Shown here piece after piece: positions 44,582 to 56,600 of a stretch of DNA of 64,000 nt. Made by a program: the position numbers and the translations under genes. The DNA comes from Capitulum mitella (Eukaryota > Arthropoda > Thecostraca > Pollicipedomorpha > Pollicipedidae). How positions within the stretch are numbered: position 1 is the stretch's first letter; each line of letters starts with the position of its first letter. The notes beneath the pieces were generated by a model. That model saw nothing but the letters and a program-made list of their open reading frames with translations. It ran no database searches and had not been told where the DNA came from. The stretch covers positions 19,282,733 to 19,346,732 of the forward strand of contig CP099839.1 of the NCBI GenBank assembly GCA_030062745.1. Reading direction: 5' to 3'.

Positions 44582-47016
44582 GGATAAATGCAATTTTTAT
44601 TTGAAAAATAATAACAGAAAACTTATAAATTTCCATTGGTGAAAGTAAAGTGGGCTACATCCGTTGAGAAATCCGCATTGGGGGAGGTAAGTTTGCCAGG
44701 CCCTCGGCTCGGCCCCCACAATCATGCACAGAAATCGACACCCCAGACCTCCTTGCAGGCATAGCTCAAACCCCTTCCCCTTGGGAAGGCCACTGGGCCC
44801 CTGTTCAGGTCCAAAGAACCCTCCTCATATGTAAATGGGCCTCTAGAAAGGGACAAGAGTCATTGGTGTATTCAGAAGCTGGTTGAAAGTCAGTAGCCCT
44901 GACATATGACGTATATCTGTGTATAATATGTACAATGTGTATGACGGATATCTTCTTTGACGCATGTCTGTGTTTCTGGGCCTGGCTAGGGGCGGGGATC
45001 CTGAGTGTATTGGAGGGCCCATATAAACCACACGATCAGGGCCCATGCGCTACTAATCACTTACCGACGACCAAGATAGTCTGCGAGCGAATTTACCTGT
45101 AGGCAATCCATTCCACGAAGCCTTTGCTAATTGCACGCCGGTTAAAGTCAACGGTCTACGGCGAGCGTGAAACAAAGCGTGGGGTGGCTTAACCTCCTTG
45201 GCGACCTTGAGGATGAAAAGGTGTGGCGGAGTTACACAACCCTGCAGGCAGGCCGCAATGTGCTTCTGTTGCGCGCCAGGTAGTTAATTTACGTGGCAGT
45301 GGTCTCACGTCTCCGCCCCTGAACCCCCGCCCCCTCCCCACCTTCCCTGCACTGGCGGTAGAATTAATCTTATTAAAGTCTCTGGCGCATGGCCAGTCAC
45401 GTTTTCGGGGTCCGCCGGACTTTTGTGAGCCTTTTAGGCGAAGTGCGTGGGCGTTGTGGTTTTCAGAAATCAAAATCAAGCTTTCTATGAAGAACTGTTC
45501 TTTGCGGTCTGTATTTGTGGTTATTAGGAGCGACCGGATTCCATGGGTCCAACCGGTTCAAAAATTGCAGCTATAACAGCCAGCGGTAACAGCTATGACA
45601 AAGACAGCGGCTACAGGTCTGATGGGGTCGCCAACATTTCACCGCGGTGGCTGGGAAGACGTAACACTTGACAAAGATGTCGTTGAAAGCAGGCCTTTGC
45701 GAAGCGAAATCCGAGACATTGCCAGCTGAGCAATTTAGCACGTTTGTGCTGTGTATTTCTGTACGCGGGTCGATGTGCACGGTGCGCTTGCTGTGTGTGA
45801 GTAACCATAACCATTTGCATGCTTTAGCACCTGTGTGCCATTTTCTTCCCTTTCACTCGTCGGTGGCTCGCACTGATCCTGGGGCCGCACAACCAATTCG
45901 TATTTTATCACTGCGTGTGTGCCAAAGTAACACAATATGAATACACATGCTAATGCAGTTAAGATGAATAACTGTTAACGAACACTCATATTCATTCTGC
46001 ACAGCCTTCACCCTCAGTGATTTTGGTGTATGTTAGCGCGCAAATTTTCATTATACAAAGCTACCACGATCGCGATGTAGGAGCATAAATTAATTCTCGT
46101 TATACCCAAGATGTAGCCCAAATGCCGTGGTGTCGAGATCGCAATATGTGGAACAAGCATAATCTGGCTACGGGCATAACTTCCTTATTCTGAACGATAT
46201 GTATGCCCATGTGACTACTTGCGTAATCCGTGCAGATGCACGTGCAGGTACTTTGGCGCTAGCGCATATACACACACGCACATTCAGTGTTCGAAATATT
46301 TTCATTTTTAAACCTTTCTTGCATATTATTATTTTTTTCTGGTGATGAGGGTCCATTGCCGCCAGATGGGGCCACACTGTTTGAGGGGCCCCTGGAAGTT
46401 GCTTTCCCCCATCCGAAAATACGACCCGCTGCCACGAGTCGGGAGCTAACCTGGTGTCGGACATCATAGTGTTTCAGGGGAGCTGGTCGAAATGTGACAC
46501 GGTGTTGGACGCTGCTGTGTTCCAGGGGAACTGGCCAGTCCCCGATGGGATGTTGGACATTGTTGTGTTCCAGGGGAGCTAGTTGGGACCTGACCTGGTG
46601 CCGGGCGATTCTGACTGGCCGGCTGGCTACCAGCGGTGTCGGTGCTGGCCGGCCCGGCCGCCGGCTGGCTGCGTCGCCTGCTAGGCCGGCGGAGCGCGCC
46701 GCCGGTCGGCGCTGTGCTGGCGCTGGCGCTGGCCGCCGCCGGTGCCGGGTCCGGGATCAGCCTCTGGTCGGCGCAGGTGGCGCTGGGCTGCGGTCTGGAG
46801 CGGAGCTGCCGACTTACGGGCGCGGCGGCCGCGCTGGCCGGCTGGCTGCAGCTGGCCGCCGCCGGTCCGCTCCTGTTCCCCCACCTCAGCCAGCTGGACG
46901 TCTACAGGGTGTACGAGGAGCTGCAGTTCGCGCCGCTGGCGGTGCCTGTGGTGGGCACGCTCACCTGCCTCCTCGACTCGGCCGTTGGCCGCATGGCCGG
47001 CTGCAGGGACTGGTGA
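41843..47016 (+). CDS. Multipass membrane protein of unknown family (at least two exons)
   Basis: Exon 1 (41843-42642) and exon 2 (46634-47016) both encode Leu/Ala-rich hydrophobic segments on one strand, with no other gene between. I count about six membrane segments in exon 1 and two or three in exon 2, and no signal peptide cleavage motif. The start is the ATG at 41843 in GGCGGCCATGG context, preferred over an in-frame ATG at 41735. Exon 1 ends in phase 2 at a GTGGGG donor, but the best exon 2 acceptor (CTGGCTACCAG) needs phase 1. A small exon may therefore be missing, or the acceptor lies further in (for example after GGCGGAG). I do not recognise the family. Confidence 0.55.
42960..44050. 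repeat. Degenerate GGGGCCC-rich satellite with small-element ends
   Basis: It is built of loosely repeated CAGGGGCCCCTGACTTCCA-like words, similar in style to 4000-5290. Two copies of a CCGGATTCCGTCCAGGAGGG / CCAGGATTTCGTCCAGGAGG end lie near 43705 and 43866. Confidence 0.5.
44082..44748. mobile_element. MITE family A, copy A5, with internal palindrome
   Basis: It runs from GGGGTGTTGATCTGTATTTT to AGAAATCGACACCCC, the family ends. Inside, 44371-44460 (CTTACCTCCCCCCAATGCGG onward) is repeated in reverse complement at 44600-44690, separated by (TA)n tracts at about 44296-44370 and 44487-44580. Confidence 0.75.
46443..46635 (+). repeat. Tandem acceptor-like repeat before the membrane-protein exon 2
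   Basis: Three units of about 58-60 bp each contain a TGTCGGACATCATAGTGTTTCAG-like stretch ending in TTCCAGGGGAACTGG or a close variant (near 46476, 46530 and 46576). Each looks like a polypyrimidine tract plus AG. Confidence 0.55.
46634..47016 (+). CDS. Membrane protein last exon
   Basis: The open frame is read from CCAG|CG to TGA 47014-47016. It has hydrophobic segments PVGAVLALALAAAGAG, AAALAGWLQLAAAGPLLF and PLAVPVVGTLTCLL, with QLDVYRVYEELQF between. An in-frame stop lies just before the acceptor. Confidence 0.55.
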
Positions 47017-47836
47017 AACTGGTGAACTCCAGCTTGTCGGAGCCCGGCTTCGTGGTTCGGTGACGAACGGGCGCGGGTTGGTCGTCTACTCCCGACATCA
47101 TCTGTGTTTAATTGTGTCAGGCAACATCGTGAATATAATGCACACAAAAACAAACTGAAACGTGTCGCACAGAGCAAATGGTCTCCCAAGTGTCTTGATC
47201 GATGAAGTTGCGATCCGCTCAGTCGCTAGCGCTGGCGTCTGTTGTTGAGGTGTATCCTGCAGCGTCTACCGATATTCTGCAGATGTTTTAACGCTGACGT
47301 TAGCAGCGTGTCTAATTGGTCCCTGCGTGCTAAAAATGATGTATGGTCCGATGGGGAAAGTTTGTTCATGCCATAACGTTGATACAAAGGTCTTATTTCG
47401 CATAAATAAGGATTATCTGCGAAGCCAGGCAAAGACATTCTGCAGGGTCTCATTCCGGTCCCATGTACTAATTGATTTCACCCCCATGATGACACCCGTA
47501 TCAAGGCCCATTTTCGGAGAAAATTGCGGGGGGGGGAATTTCGGCCAGTCTGTGGGTAACATAAAAACAAAACCTGGGTATTTGGCCGATCTTGTTTTGT
47601 CTAACCTCTTCGGAGTTCGGTTTTGACGGGTCGATACAGCGAGACTAACGGTCGCACGTGGCTGAAACTTGGCTGTCTCAGGGGTTTGGTGGCGTAAAGC
47701 ATTGCGCTGGATTTCGGGGTTTCTGGACAGCGTGTTGCGTGCGGCACGGGCTCGAGCCCCCCATAAAGTTTGCATGCATTCTGGGCAAAATCCGACACAT
47801 TTTCGAAAATTGTGGCGCGCGCCGCTTCCGGCCGCT

Positions 47837-48660
47837 CGATCTCGGAAACCGCGGGTCGCACCGACACGAAACCGCGTGCGCTCGACAACGAATCGATTGG
47901 AGCATTGCACTGCACGGAATAGGCCGAGCCAAGACCGCAAGGCACGTGCTGATCGCGGGAACACGAAAATTGCCCGTTTTGAAAGATTCCGACATGGGAT
48001 CATTTCGAAGGACACGAGGACTCGATGATCAACCACATCAAGGTACCGCCAGGAAATCATTTAGCGGAGTCGACCTCATCCGCCAGACAGGGTAGTCGCG
48101 GCGCGCGTTTAAATTGGTTTATAATGGAGTTTCGAATGTAAAGGGGTCAATGTCTAACGGGAGACTGATGGCAACGGAAAGCCCGTTCTTTAGCGATTCC
48201 GTTGATGCGAAACACTAATTAGGTGTGGCGCGGACGTCCCGGAAAAGCAACGCCACGTGAACCGATGCAAGAGGCGATTCCCATTTTCAAGTGAGCTCGG
48301 TACCATTGCCAGCCGTTGGCACGGCGTCCTTCCCGGCGCCTAATCTCGCCAACCGTGGGTTGTGCCGAGACGAAACCTGATCCGTTCGACCCAAAGTCGA
48401 CTGCAGAACATTAACTTTTAAAACGCCGCACGCGGGAACCAGCATCGTCGCACCCACGGGAACACTGAAAATGCCGTTTTGCAGTCTACAAAACAGAGTA
48501 AGGCCAAATTTAATTTCAGTTATAACAACTCGGCGACTATGTAGCCCCACGTCTTAAGGTACAGACTGTAATCATTTCATAAGGTCGACCTCGTCCGCCA
48601 AACGGTATAGCCGCGACACGTGCTAAGAGTTGGGGAATTTCGACTTGGGATCCTTTGTGC
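47837..48660. repeat. Diverged tandem duplication, two copies about 510 bp apart
   Basis: Copy 1 has CTCGGAAACCGCGGGTCGCA near 47840 and GAGTCGACCTCATCCGCCA near 48066. Copy 2 has CTCGCCAACCGTGGGTTGTG near 48345 and GGTCGACCTCGTCCGCCAAA near 48583. Order and spacing are kept (about 215 and 229 bp). Confidence 0.55.
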
Positions 48661-51252
48661 TTACGCTGTAATTGCGAGATTCCATGGAGGGTTAGATTGT
48701 TGGCAAAGTTGGCATGAGTGGAACGAAAGGATTTCCGTCGTTTTGGCGCTGCCATGAAATAATTATCCGCCAGACTTTGACTGCTATAACGCACCAGTTA
48801 AACCGGCACACCATATGTTTCGAGGTATTTGTATTCGATTGAAGATTGTGTCGATGCCATTTGGAACATACCATTAAAAATATTACCGTTACGTTTCTCA
48901 ATCAGTTGTAAACACGACTGTCTAAGCTATCTGGTGTGTCTCGTGGTCGGTTCATATGAAAGCGTAGAAGAAAGACCTGCATGTAGCGTTTTACGTGTAC
49001 TCTTTTTGACCATCACGATCGAAAACCAGCTTCTCTTGCTCTTAAATAAAAGCTGAATTATTCCATCTTGCTCCGTTTGACGCGACGTCCAATGATGTGA
49101 TTTTCAATGCGCTACAGGGCTAAAAATGTCTTCGCAACAGTCATAAAGGCTCGGTGAGATATAGCGGCAGATTAGGGCGCATCGTCAGACAAGATCCTCT
49201 TGGCGAGAGTGGTAACAACTAGCGCAAGTGGCCGAAAATTTAGGAAATTGATAAAAAAATCCCTGAAAAACGGTGTTTTCTGGTGCCGCCAGGCTAAGGA
49301 AGGGGATCCCGACTTTACCTCCCTGCACTGTAGTTTCCAGGCGCCACTCGCCGGCGGCCCGATGAGCTAACACCAGGTAGCGGGCGGCGGTTGGGAGGAG
49401 GCCGTGCATCGGCGGATAATACCTGTGAGCGCTTTATTCACGTAGCTTCACATCGCCCATCAAAAGCTTCGGCGCCACGAACGTACGAGACTACGGCATT
49501 AGGAAAATTAGCAGAAAAGTTGGACATTGGGAACGGTCATGGTGCTATAACTTGTTTTCTTCCAGACTGTCATTCTGAAATGTCTTGTGGAACCTTCGAA
49601 CTAGGCTTCCTAAATGACGCTGGAAATGATTTCCAGGTGTTGCAGATGATGTACCACGCTTTAGGGTTTAGCCAGAGCAGGTACAATTTTAGCAGATGGA
49701 CTGACCTTTAAAGACGTCATCCTTCTCATTATAAGACGACGTCATAGCTCTGCAATGCGGAAGGATGGCGCAAATAAAACCTGGCAATCCTCTGTCCGAC
49801 GACGGCTGCTGCGGATTCAGTGATCACACGCACGGCTCGCTGGGGGAGTGACCGACTGAGAGTCTGAGCTCGGGGCGCAGCCGCGTCAGCTGCCAAGCGT
49901 TTCCAACGAGGACGTCGCGGACATCCTCTCTCCGATGCAGACCCAGAACTATCCGGTCCACACGCAGGGAGTGGAGCGAGCCGTGCATGTGGTCTCTGAA
50001 TTCTCAGCAGGCGTCGTCGGGCAGTAAATCGTGGATTCGTCTGCGCCTGCTCTTAGCATCGCAAAGCTATGTCGTCATTCTGTAGCAAGGATTTCCGTCT
50101 GAAGATCAGCCCATCTGTTAGAAATGTACGCCCTCTGTCAAAGCCGAAATTCCTGAGTGATCATCTGAGAAATTTTAAGTTACAGGCACATGTCCGTTTC
50201 TGACTTTCTCGACTCGTTTTCTACTCATTGACGTAACGCCATAAGTTCGAACGTTCGTGGCGCCATAGCTTTTGATGGTACTAGTAGAAATTCCTGAAAA
50301 CTGCAGACGTGCAATCTACACTCAAGGCTTCCTTAGCCACGAGTAGAATGACCTTCGATCCGGTTTGAACTTAGCCGTCTGTTTCCATGGAAGCTCGCAG
50401 CGCGATTGTAAAATAGTACTGTGGGCAGCTTGATCATCTGTTGAACAGGAACTACACTGAAGCGCGCAGGGCGATTGTGAAACGGTACTGGGGTGCTGGT
50501 GAGAGAATATTGCGGAGACTAGACTGCCGACATTTGGTTCAACAAATAGAAGCCGTCTGTTAGTGATGAAGCGTGCGATGCTACCCTGGGACGGTGCCAG
50601 GGTCAATTCCATCAGGTTTTCGACCGAAACTTAATTCGAATGCAAAATTCCCACTTGCAAATGCGTGGAGTGGCAAGCGGCCAAAAATGCGGCCGGTACG
50701 TCCGAGAAACGCATGCGCCTTGTGGTGTGCATGGGACCTAGGGGGTCGCGTTTTGAGGGTCACATTGGCGGGAGCAAGCGGGCCAAAGCCCGTCTATATT
50801 TATGGGCCCGCCGGCCAGATTCGCCGTATTTTTGCGCTGTCTGTTTATATCGCTTGCGATCGCAGCAGTTCATGGGACTGAACCAATCAGAACGGAATCC
50901 CTCAGAATCGTCTCAAGCATGAAGAGCATTTATTGGTGATATTCTTGTCCTAATCTTCGCACTCTTCATGCCGACCAAATTCTTGCTAACGGAGTCTGAA
51001 GCCTATCTGCGGTTAAAAAAATCGCTGGGCGACTATTTTCAGTTTTTGTCTTATATTTACGAATAGCTGCCTCACCATAGATATCTGCTATTCAGTCTCT
51101 GCTTGAAGCATGTCAGAGACCTGTTCGGACGTGCGCTGTTGGCAAAACAACGTTTTCACTGGGGGGGATTTTGCTGTGCACTGGGAGGGGATTTGCCAGT
51201 CAATGACGGGGATTCCTCCTAGTTGACATGCTAAAATATGTCCTGACCTATG

Positions 51253-51256
<4 letters not shown>

Positions 51257-51324
<68 letters not shown>

Positions 51325-51327
51325 GTG
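51257..51327. repeat. (AT)n(GT)n microsatellite
   Basis: A compound dinucleotide run. Confidence 0.95.
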
Positions 51328-52109
51328 GAAGGTATTCCTAAATGCATTAGCAGGGGAGAATTCAGGCAAGTGAAGAAACATCAAAATATGAACAAACGTT
51401 TGGTTTTACTGATTACACCACTGACGCTTCTGGTAGGTACAAAACAACGATCGCCTTCTACTTTGGTGTCCTGGGTCCGTCACTGTCGTTCCTGAATTCC
51501 AAATAAATATGATTATGGGCTAAAGAAGGGATAAGCAATGAGCATCAGTATGTCAAATAAGGTCCTTAGAGCATGTGCAGAGAACTTTTCGTACTTATGA
51601 CTGAGGTCGAAAGATGGCCATTTAACACTATCTTGTTCTGAGGGTTCCACTGTCGGATTTTTTAGGCGGGGGAGTTACTTTTGCTTACATGGTAATTTAG
51701 TTAGTTCTCGTTTGTTTTCTGTTTCGCCGAAGCCGGTCCAGTATACTGACATATCTCGGGGGAGACCAAACCAGTCCCCTGGACTTCATGAAACATGCTT
51801 GGATTTCGAGCGAAATCCATCCACGTCTGCGTGAATTATCCGAAATCCGTATCACAGTGGGGTGAACATGCTCAGGTCTCGGACACTAAGCGCACCTGAA
51901 GTCCAGATAAACCCCGACCGGAGCGAGGGGGCGCGAGGAACTTCTTCACCGTGAAAGCCGTCCCTGTCTTCTTTAACAATTCTGCTTGAAAAAACTGATG
52001 CGTTATTCTCTCGCCCAGAAACTGGCGTGTATCGTATGCTGTATTTGCGTATGGCAAGGCTGGTTTGGAACAGACGTTGTGTCTTGGGGAGATTTATTTT
52101 CATTCAGAT

Positions 52110-52215
52110 TATATATATATATATTATATAAGATATATAATATATATCTTATATATATAATACAATATATTATAACATATCTTATATAGATGTTATATAT
52201 ATAAGATATATATTC
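52110..52215. repeat. AT-rich self-complementary tract
   Basis: Repeated TATATAAGATATATAATATA words in both orientations could form a cruciform. It is non-coding. Confidence 0.6.
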
Positions 52216-53064
52216 ATTCACATTCAGCGCAAAGCCAAAACTACCCGTAGTTCTCACACCTCTTCATTGGAACACTGCGTGAGGGAACAAACAAGAAACT
52301 GGACTTTTTAAATTCCACTACGTCCGTTTCGGAATATTGAAAAATCATAAACTCCTGGAAAAAATCTCACCAGAATTTGTATTTAAACAGCTTGCGATTG
52401 CAGGGTCACTTCATAGCACGTCTCCATAGAACATTTATCTTCTTTCGCAAGCATACGGAACAAGCAAATGAACACAGACTAGTTAAGCACAAAGCGAAAA
52501 GTTAGGTTCCTACCGAAATGTAGACAAAAAATAAAAATAAACGACTTGGAGCTGGCTTAGCAGTTTGCATTTCGACGGTGGCGAGACCGTTTCCGGTTCA
52601 GCTGTTTCCCAAGCTCAGCGCATGAGCAATCCGCTGCACGACTGGCAAGGATCAGCCATCTAACAAACAAAGATGGTCCCAGCAATGGCGCTCAAGCACC
52701 AATCTGATCCTTGCCATTAAAACTAAGGTCCCAGCACAGAAGCCTCCGAAACATCAGCGTTAAATCATTCACATTTCAAGCACCAGAAAGTCTTCTTGTT
52801 GGACCAATGCAGAATTTGCACTGCATCCGAATGCAATCCTCTGTTATGGCAGTTGGATTAGTGTGGATTGCAACTGAAGCATATCACAGTACACATGTTG
52901 TCGCATCATATAAAAGCAATTTCAAATCATTTGTACATGTACGGCACAAGAAAAGCGTTGGCATCACAGTGTCATCTATAAACTCGACAAACACTAAACT
53001 GGTTTTTGCCACCACATTGCACCAATTCACAATGGCGATTGAAGACAGACGTACCCTACCTGCA

Positions 53065-53070
53065 TTTATT
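53065..53070 (-). terminator. Likely Sema5 polyadenylation signal
   Basis: AATAAA on the minus strand about 132 bases after the Sema5 stop codon. Confidence 0.5.
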
Positions 53071-53201
53071 CAATCCACGAAGCCTTGCTCAAAATCGTAT
53101 TCAGTTTGGCACAATGGCAGGGGGATCGATACGAACACGCCCCCGTCTTTACAAAGACGATGATCACACGTTTGTACTGAGCGCGGGCACGCCAACGACA
53201 C

Positions 53202-53671
53202 CTAGTAGATTGCGTCCGAGTTGAGGTCGAGCCGGAGCTCCTCGGTGCTGACCGGGTCGTAGCGGTGACCCCCGCTGCGCCGGATCGACGCCGTGCTCTT
53301 GACGGTGCCGTGCGGCGGCGGCGCCGGTGGCGGCGGCGGAGGCGGCGGCAGCGGCCGCGCTGACGGCAGGCCCGCCGTCAGGCCGTCGGCGCCCTCCAGC
53401 AGAGTGCCGCGGCCACGCTCGGCCGGCTCGCCGGCCCCGCGACCGCCCGGCACGCGCACGTACGTGTTGGAGGCGGCCAGCTTGGTGCGCTGACCGCCGT
53501 CGAACAGTTTGGCGGGTCTGTCCGGCTGGCGCCGCCGCCGGACCACCAGACAGTAGTAGGTGGCGCCGGCCGCCAGCAGCGCTCCGGCCAGGAAGCTGAG
53601 CACGCAGCCCAGCGCCAGCAGGCCCACGCTGAGGCCCGAGCTGGGCCCGATCGACGCCAATTGGACCAGCC
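53202..53671 (-). CDS. Sema5: Sema5 exon H (transmembrane and cytoplasmic tail)
   Basis: The acceptor GGTCTGTCGGCAG fits phase 1 and the stop is TAG at 53204-53202. It encodes a TM helix (LSVGLLALGCVLSFLAGALL), stop-transfer RRRR and a tail of about 110 residues with a run of prolines, ending SDAIY. Confidence 0.85.
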
Positions 53672-56600
53672 CTGCCGACAGACCGCGCCCGATAGATGAC
53701 GCACACACGCTGAGCCTACGAAAACACCGCACCCAAGACCGAGACGACGCAGAAATATTAAATACTGAGACGAATGATCAACAGTTTTCACTGGGTTACG
53801 TTAGGATAGTGTGACGAAACTGAAGACCATAACTTCGCTAGTAGCAGGAAGGCAGCTCGAGTGGAAAGCTTCGAGGACGGTTTTAGGATTTCGCGGGTGG
53901 CTTGCCGCTCACCGTCGCTCGAGTGTACGCAGGGCCTGGTCTCCCTGCCGTGTCCCTGGCAAAGCCCGCTCGTCTTGCACCGGCGCAGTCGATGCTGTTC
54001 TCCGTTGTCGTCACACAAGCTCCACACAGTCCTGGTGACCATCAGACACAGGGGCGGTGTCACGCAAACTCCACACGGCCCTAATGATCATCAGACACAG
54101 AGGCGGTGTCACACGAGCTCCACACGGCCCTAATGAACATCGGACACAGAGGCGGTGTCACACAAGCTCCCCACGGTCCTGTTGGCCATTAGGACTTAGA
54201 GGCGATGTTACACAAACTTCACACGGTCTACATGACCACGAGACAGTGACGGTGTCACACAAGCTCCACGTGTTCGTAGGCAACCCAAGATGAAGACGAT
54301 CGTCACCATTGCGGAACGCTCGCGAAAAATACACTTCCATTGGTATCTCCATCGCTGCGCTACCTGTCCCTCATAAATGCATTTCACACTGATACCAATC
54401 CAGGAAATTCTTACCACTCGCCCCAGCCCGTGGAACTGATGCAGCTGGCCATTTCGCAGGACTCTCGGGAGGTGGCAGCACCGTCGCAGATGGCGCCCTC
54501 GTCTGATGATGCCTCATTTCTGCACACTCGGCTGCGGCTGCGGTGTCCGGTGCCGCACGTGCGCGAACACGACGACCACTCTGACCAGCACGCCCATTGG
54601 CCTGAAACGGCGCAAACCGTGGACAAATCAGCAGATCGGCAAAGGAGACGATCGCGACCCACGCAGTAGCAGCGCGACAAACGCCCCCCAAACACACGAG
54701 ACCAAAGTCACGCTCCCGACAAACAGACTGAACAGAACGACATCTGTATGGGAATAGGTTTTGCAGACTTCAGCCATGGCGTAAAACGACACACGAGCGT
54801 GATTCAAAACGGCGTTAACGAATCGCAATTTATCTGACGTGAAACACTTGTGCATCTTTTTACGATCTTGCTCAGCGAATAAGATTCCGGCTACGCGGCT
54901 ATGCGACGTAACGAATTCTTGGCGCATGAGACGTTCATTGCTTTTCTGTGTGACAACTGACCCGGGAGCATTACGGGCAGCTCTTGAAGTGACAACGCGA
55001 CACGAGGACACCCTGTACCCAGTCTCGACAAGTCATGAGGCCAGCATCCCTAGTTTCAAACAACTGACCGGCACACGAGAACGTGTTGCACTCCTGCTCC
55101 ATGCGGCGTGGTCCGGGACAGAAGGCGTCATCGCCCTGGCAGACCCTGGACCGGGCCTGAGTGCCGCCGCCGCAGGGGCGGGAACACGCCGACCAGCGAC
55201 TCCAGTCCGACCAGCCCGGACCTCGCGGCGTCACTGCCGACCGACAGGACTCGTCAGACGCACCCACCGGCCGGCACATCAGCACAGAGCTCTCCGCGGC
55301 ACAATGGCGCGCCAGCCCCACACTCTGTTTCTTCAGGAGGCCCGCGCTACTGTACACCACGGCTTAATCGATAGCACAGCATACTCATAACAGCATAGCA
55401 ATCACTCAGTCAGCAAGGCGCTGCGGGGCACACGTCGAGCAAGGGTTTACTTGGTACTGTTTACATCATTTTCATTTTATGCATTCCGTGGTCGGAAAGA
55501 TGTTCACCGATTCATTTCGGCATTCTGCGTCCAAAGAATTGGAAGTTGAAACGTCACGTGCGTTCTCGACATTGCTCGTTGCCGTCACTGAGCTGTCTAA
55601 GAACGCATAAAAAATAGGTCTAGGAGTGAAAACGTTTAACCCCCAATAGTTAGGCTGAAGAGTCTGCAAGTCCACGCACTGCAAATATGTCTACATTAAT
55701 TTCACAGAGTTGAGTTGTCTTCTGGTAAAAGATTCACGATTTTGTGCCCGTTAGCTGCCACGTTATTGGTCTCTAGAAATCGTTGAATACGCCGGGCCGT
55801 TCGATTGGTATTTATTTCCGTTCATTTCATTTGTTTTCTATTTATTTCGTTTCAGTTTTACTTCATTTTTATTTTTTGCTAGTTGAAGTAAGACTCAGCC
55901 TTCGGCCTCGCTCGTAATAAACATAATAAAGGGTAACGTAACAAAAGAGGGAGTAGAATCGAGCGCGCCGTTTCGACCGTGGGTTCAGTTGTCCGTGGAC
56001 CGCAGGGCCCTATGATTGGAGTGACTGAAGCCGAGGCGCCGGACCACGCCGGACCGCGAGTGACCGACACTCACCGGGCGAACAGACGTCGGACTGACAC
56101 TCACCGGGCGAACAGACGGCGGACCGATACTCACCGGGCGAACAGACGCCGGACCGACATTCCACGGGCTAACAGACGGCGGACCGATACTCCCCAGGCG
56201 AACAGACCGGACCGGTACTCACCGTGCGAACAGACGGCGGACCGACACTCCCCACGCGAACAGACCGGACCGACACTCACCGGGCGAACAGACGGTGGAC
56301 CGGCATTCACCGGGCGAACAGACCGGACCGACACTCACCGTGCGAACAGACGGCGGACCGACACTCCCCACGCGAACAGACCGGACCGACACTCACCGGG
56401 CGAACAGACGGTGGACCGACACTCCCCAGGCGAACAGACCGGACCGACACTCACCGGGCGAACAGACGCCGGACCGACACTCCCCAGGCGAACAGACCGG
56501 ACCGACACTCACCGGGCGAACAGACGCCGGACCGACACTCCCCAGGCGAACAGACCGGACCGGTACTCACCGTGCGAACAGACGGCGGACCGACACTCCC

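Larger units (their letters stand above)
42643..46633 (+). other. Intron of the membrane-protein gene
   Basis: A 4-kb stretch holding a degenerate satellite (42960-44050), the palindromic MITE A5 (44082-44748), unique sequence from 44750 to 46440 with no recognised gene, and a short tandem repeat before the exon 2 acceptor. A missing small exon could lie here. Confidence 0.5.
47017..53201. other. Intergenic region between the membrane-protein gene and Sema5
   Basis: I see no supportable gene. It contains a diverged tandem duplication (47837-48660), microsatellites at 51257-51320, an AT-rich self-complementary tract (52110-52215) and the Sema5 3' UTR at its right end. Several 60-215 codon frames exist on both strands but they overlap each other and lack family similarity. 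Confidence 0.5.

Noticed and set aside
47413..48060. 215-codon minus-strand frame
   Set aside because: Other long frames overlap it on both strands, there is no domain, and it lies in a duplicated segment. Kept only as a repeat.
52711..53163. 150-codon plus-strand frame
   Set aside because: It lies antisense to the likely Sema5 3' UTR with no similarity or splice support.
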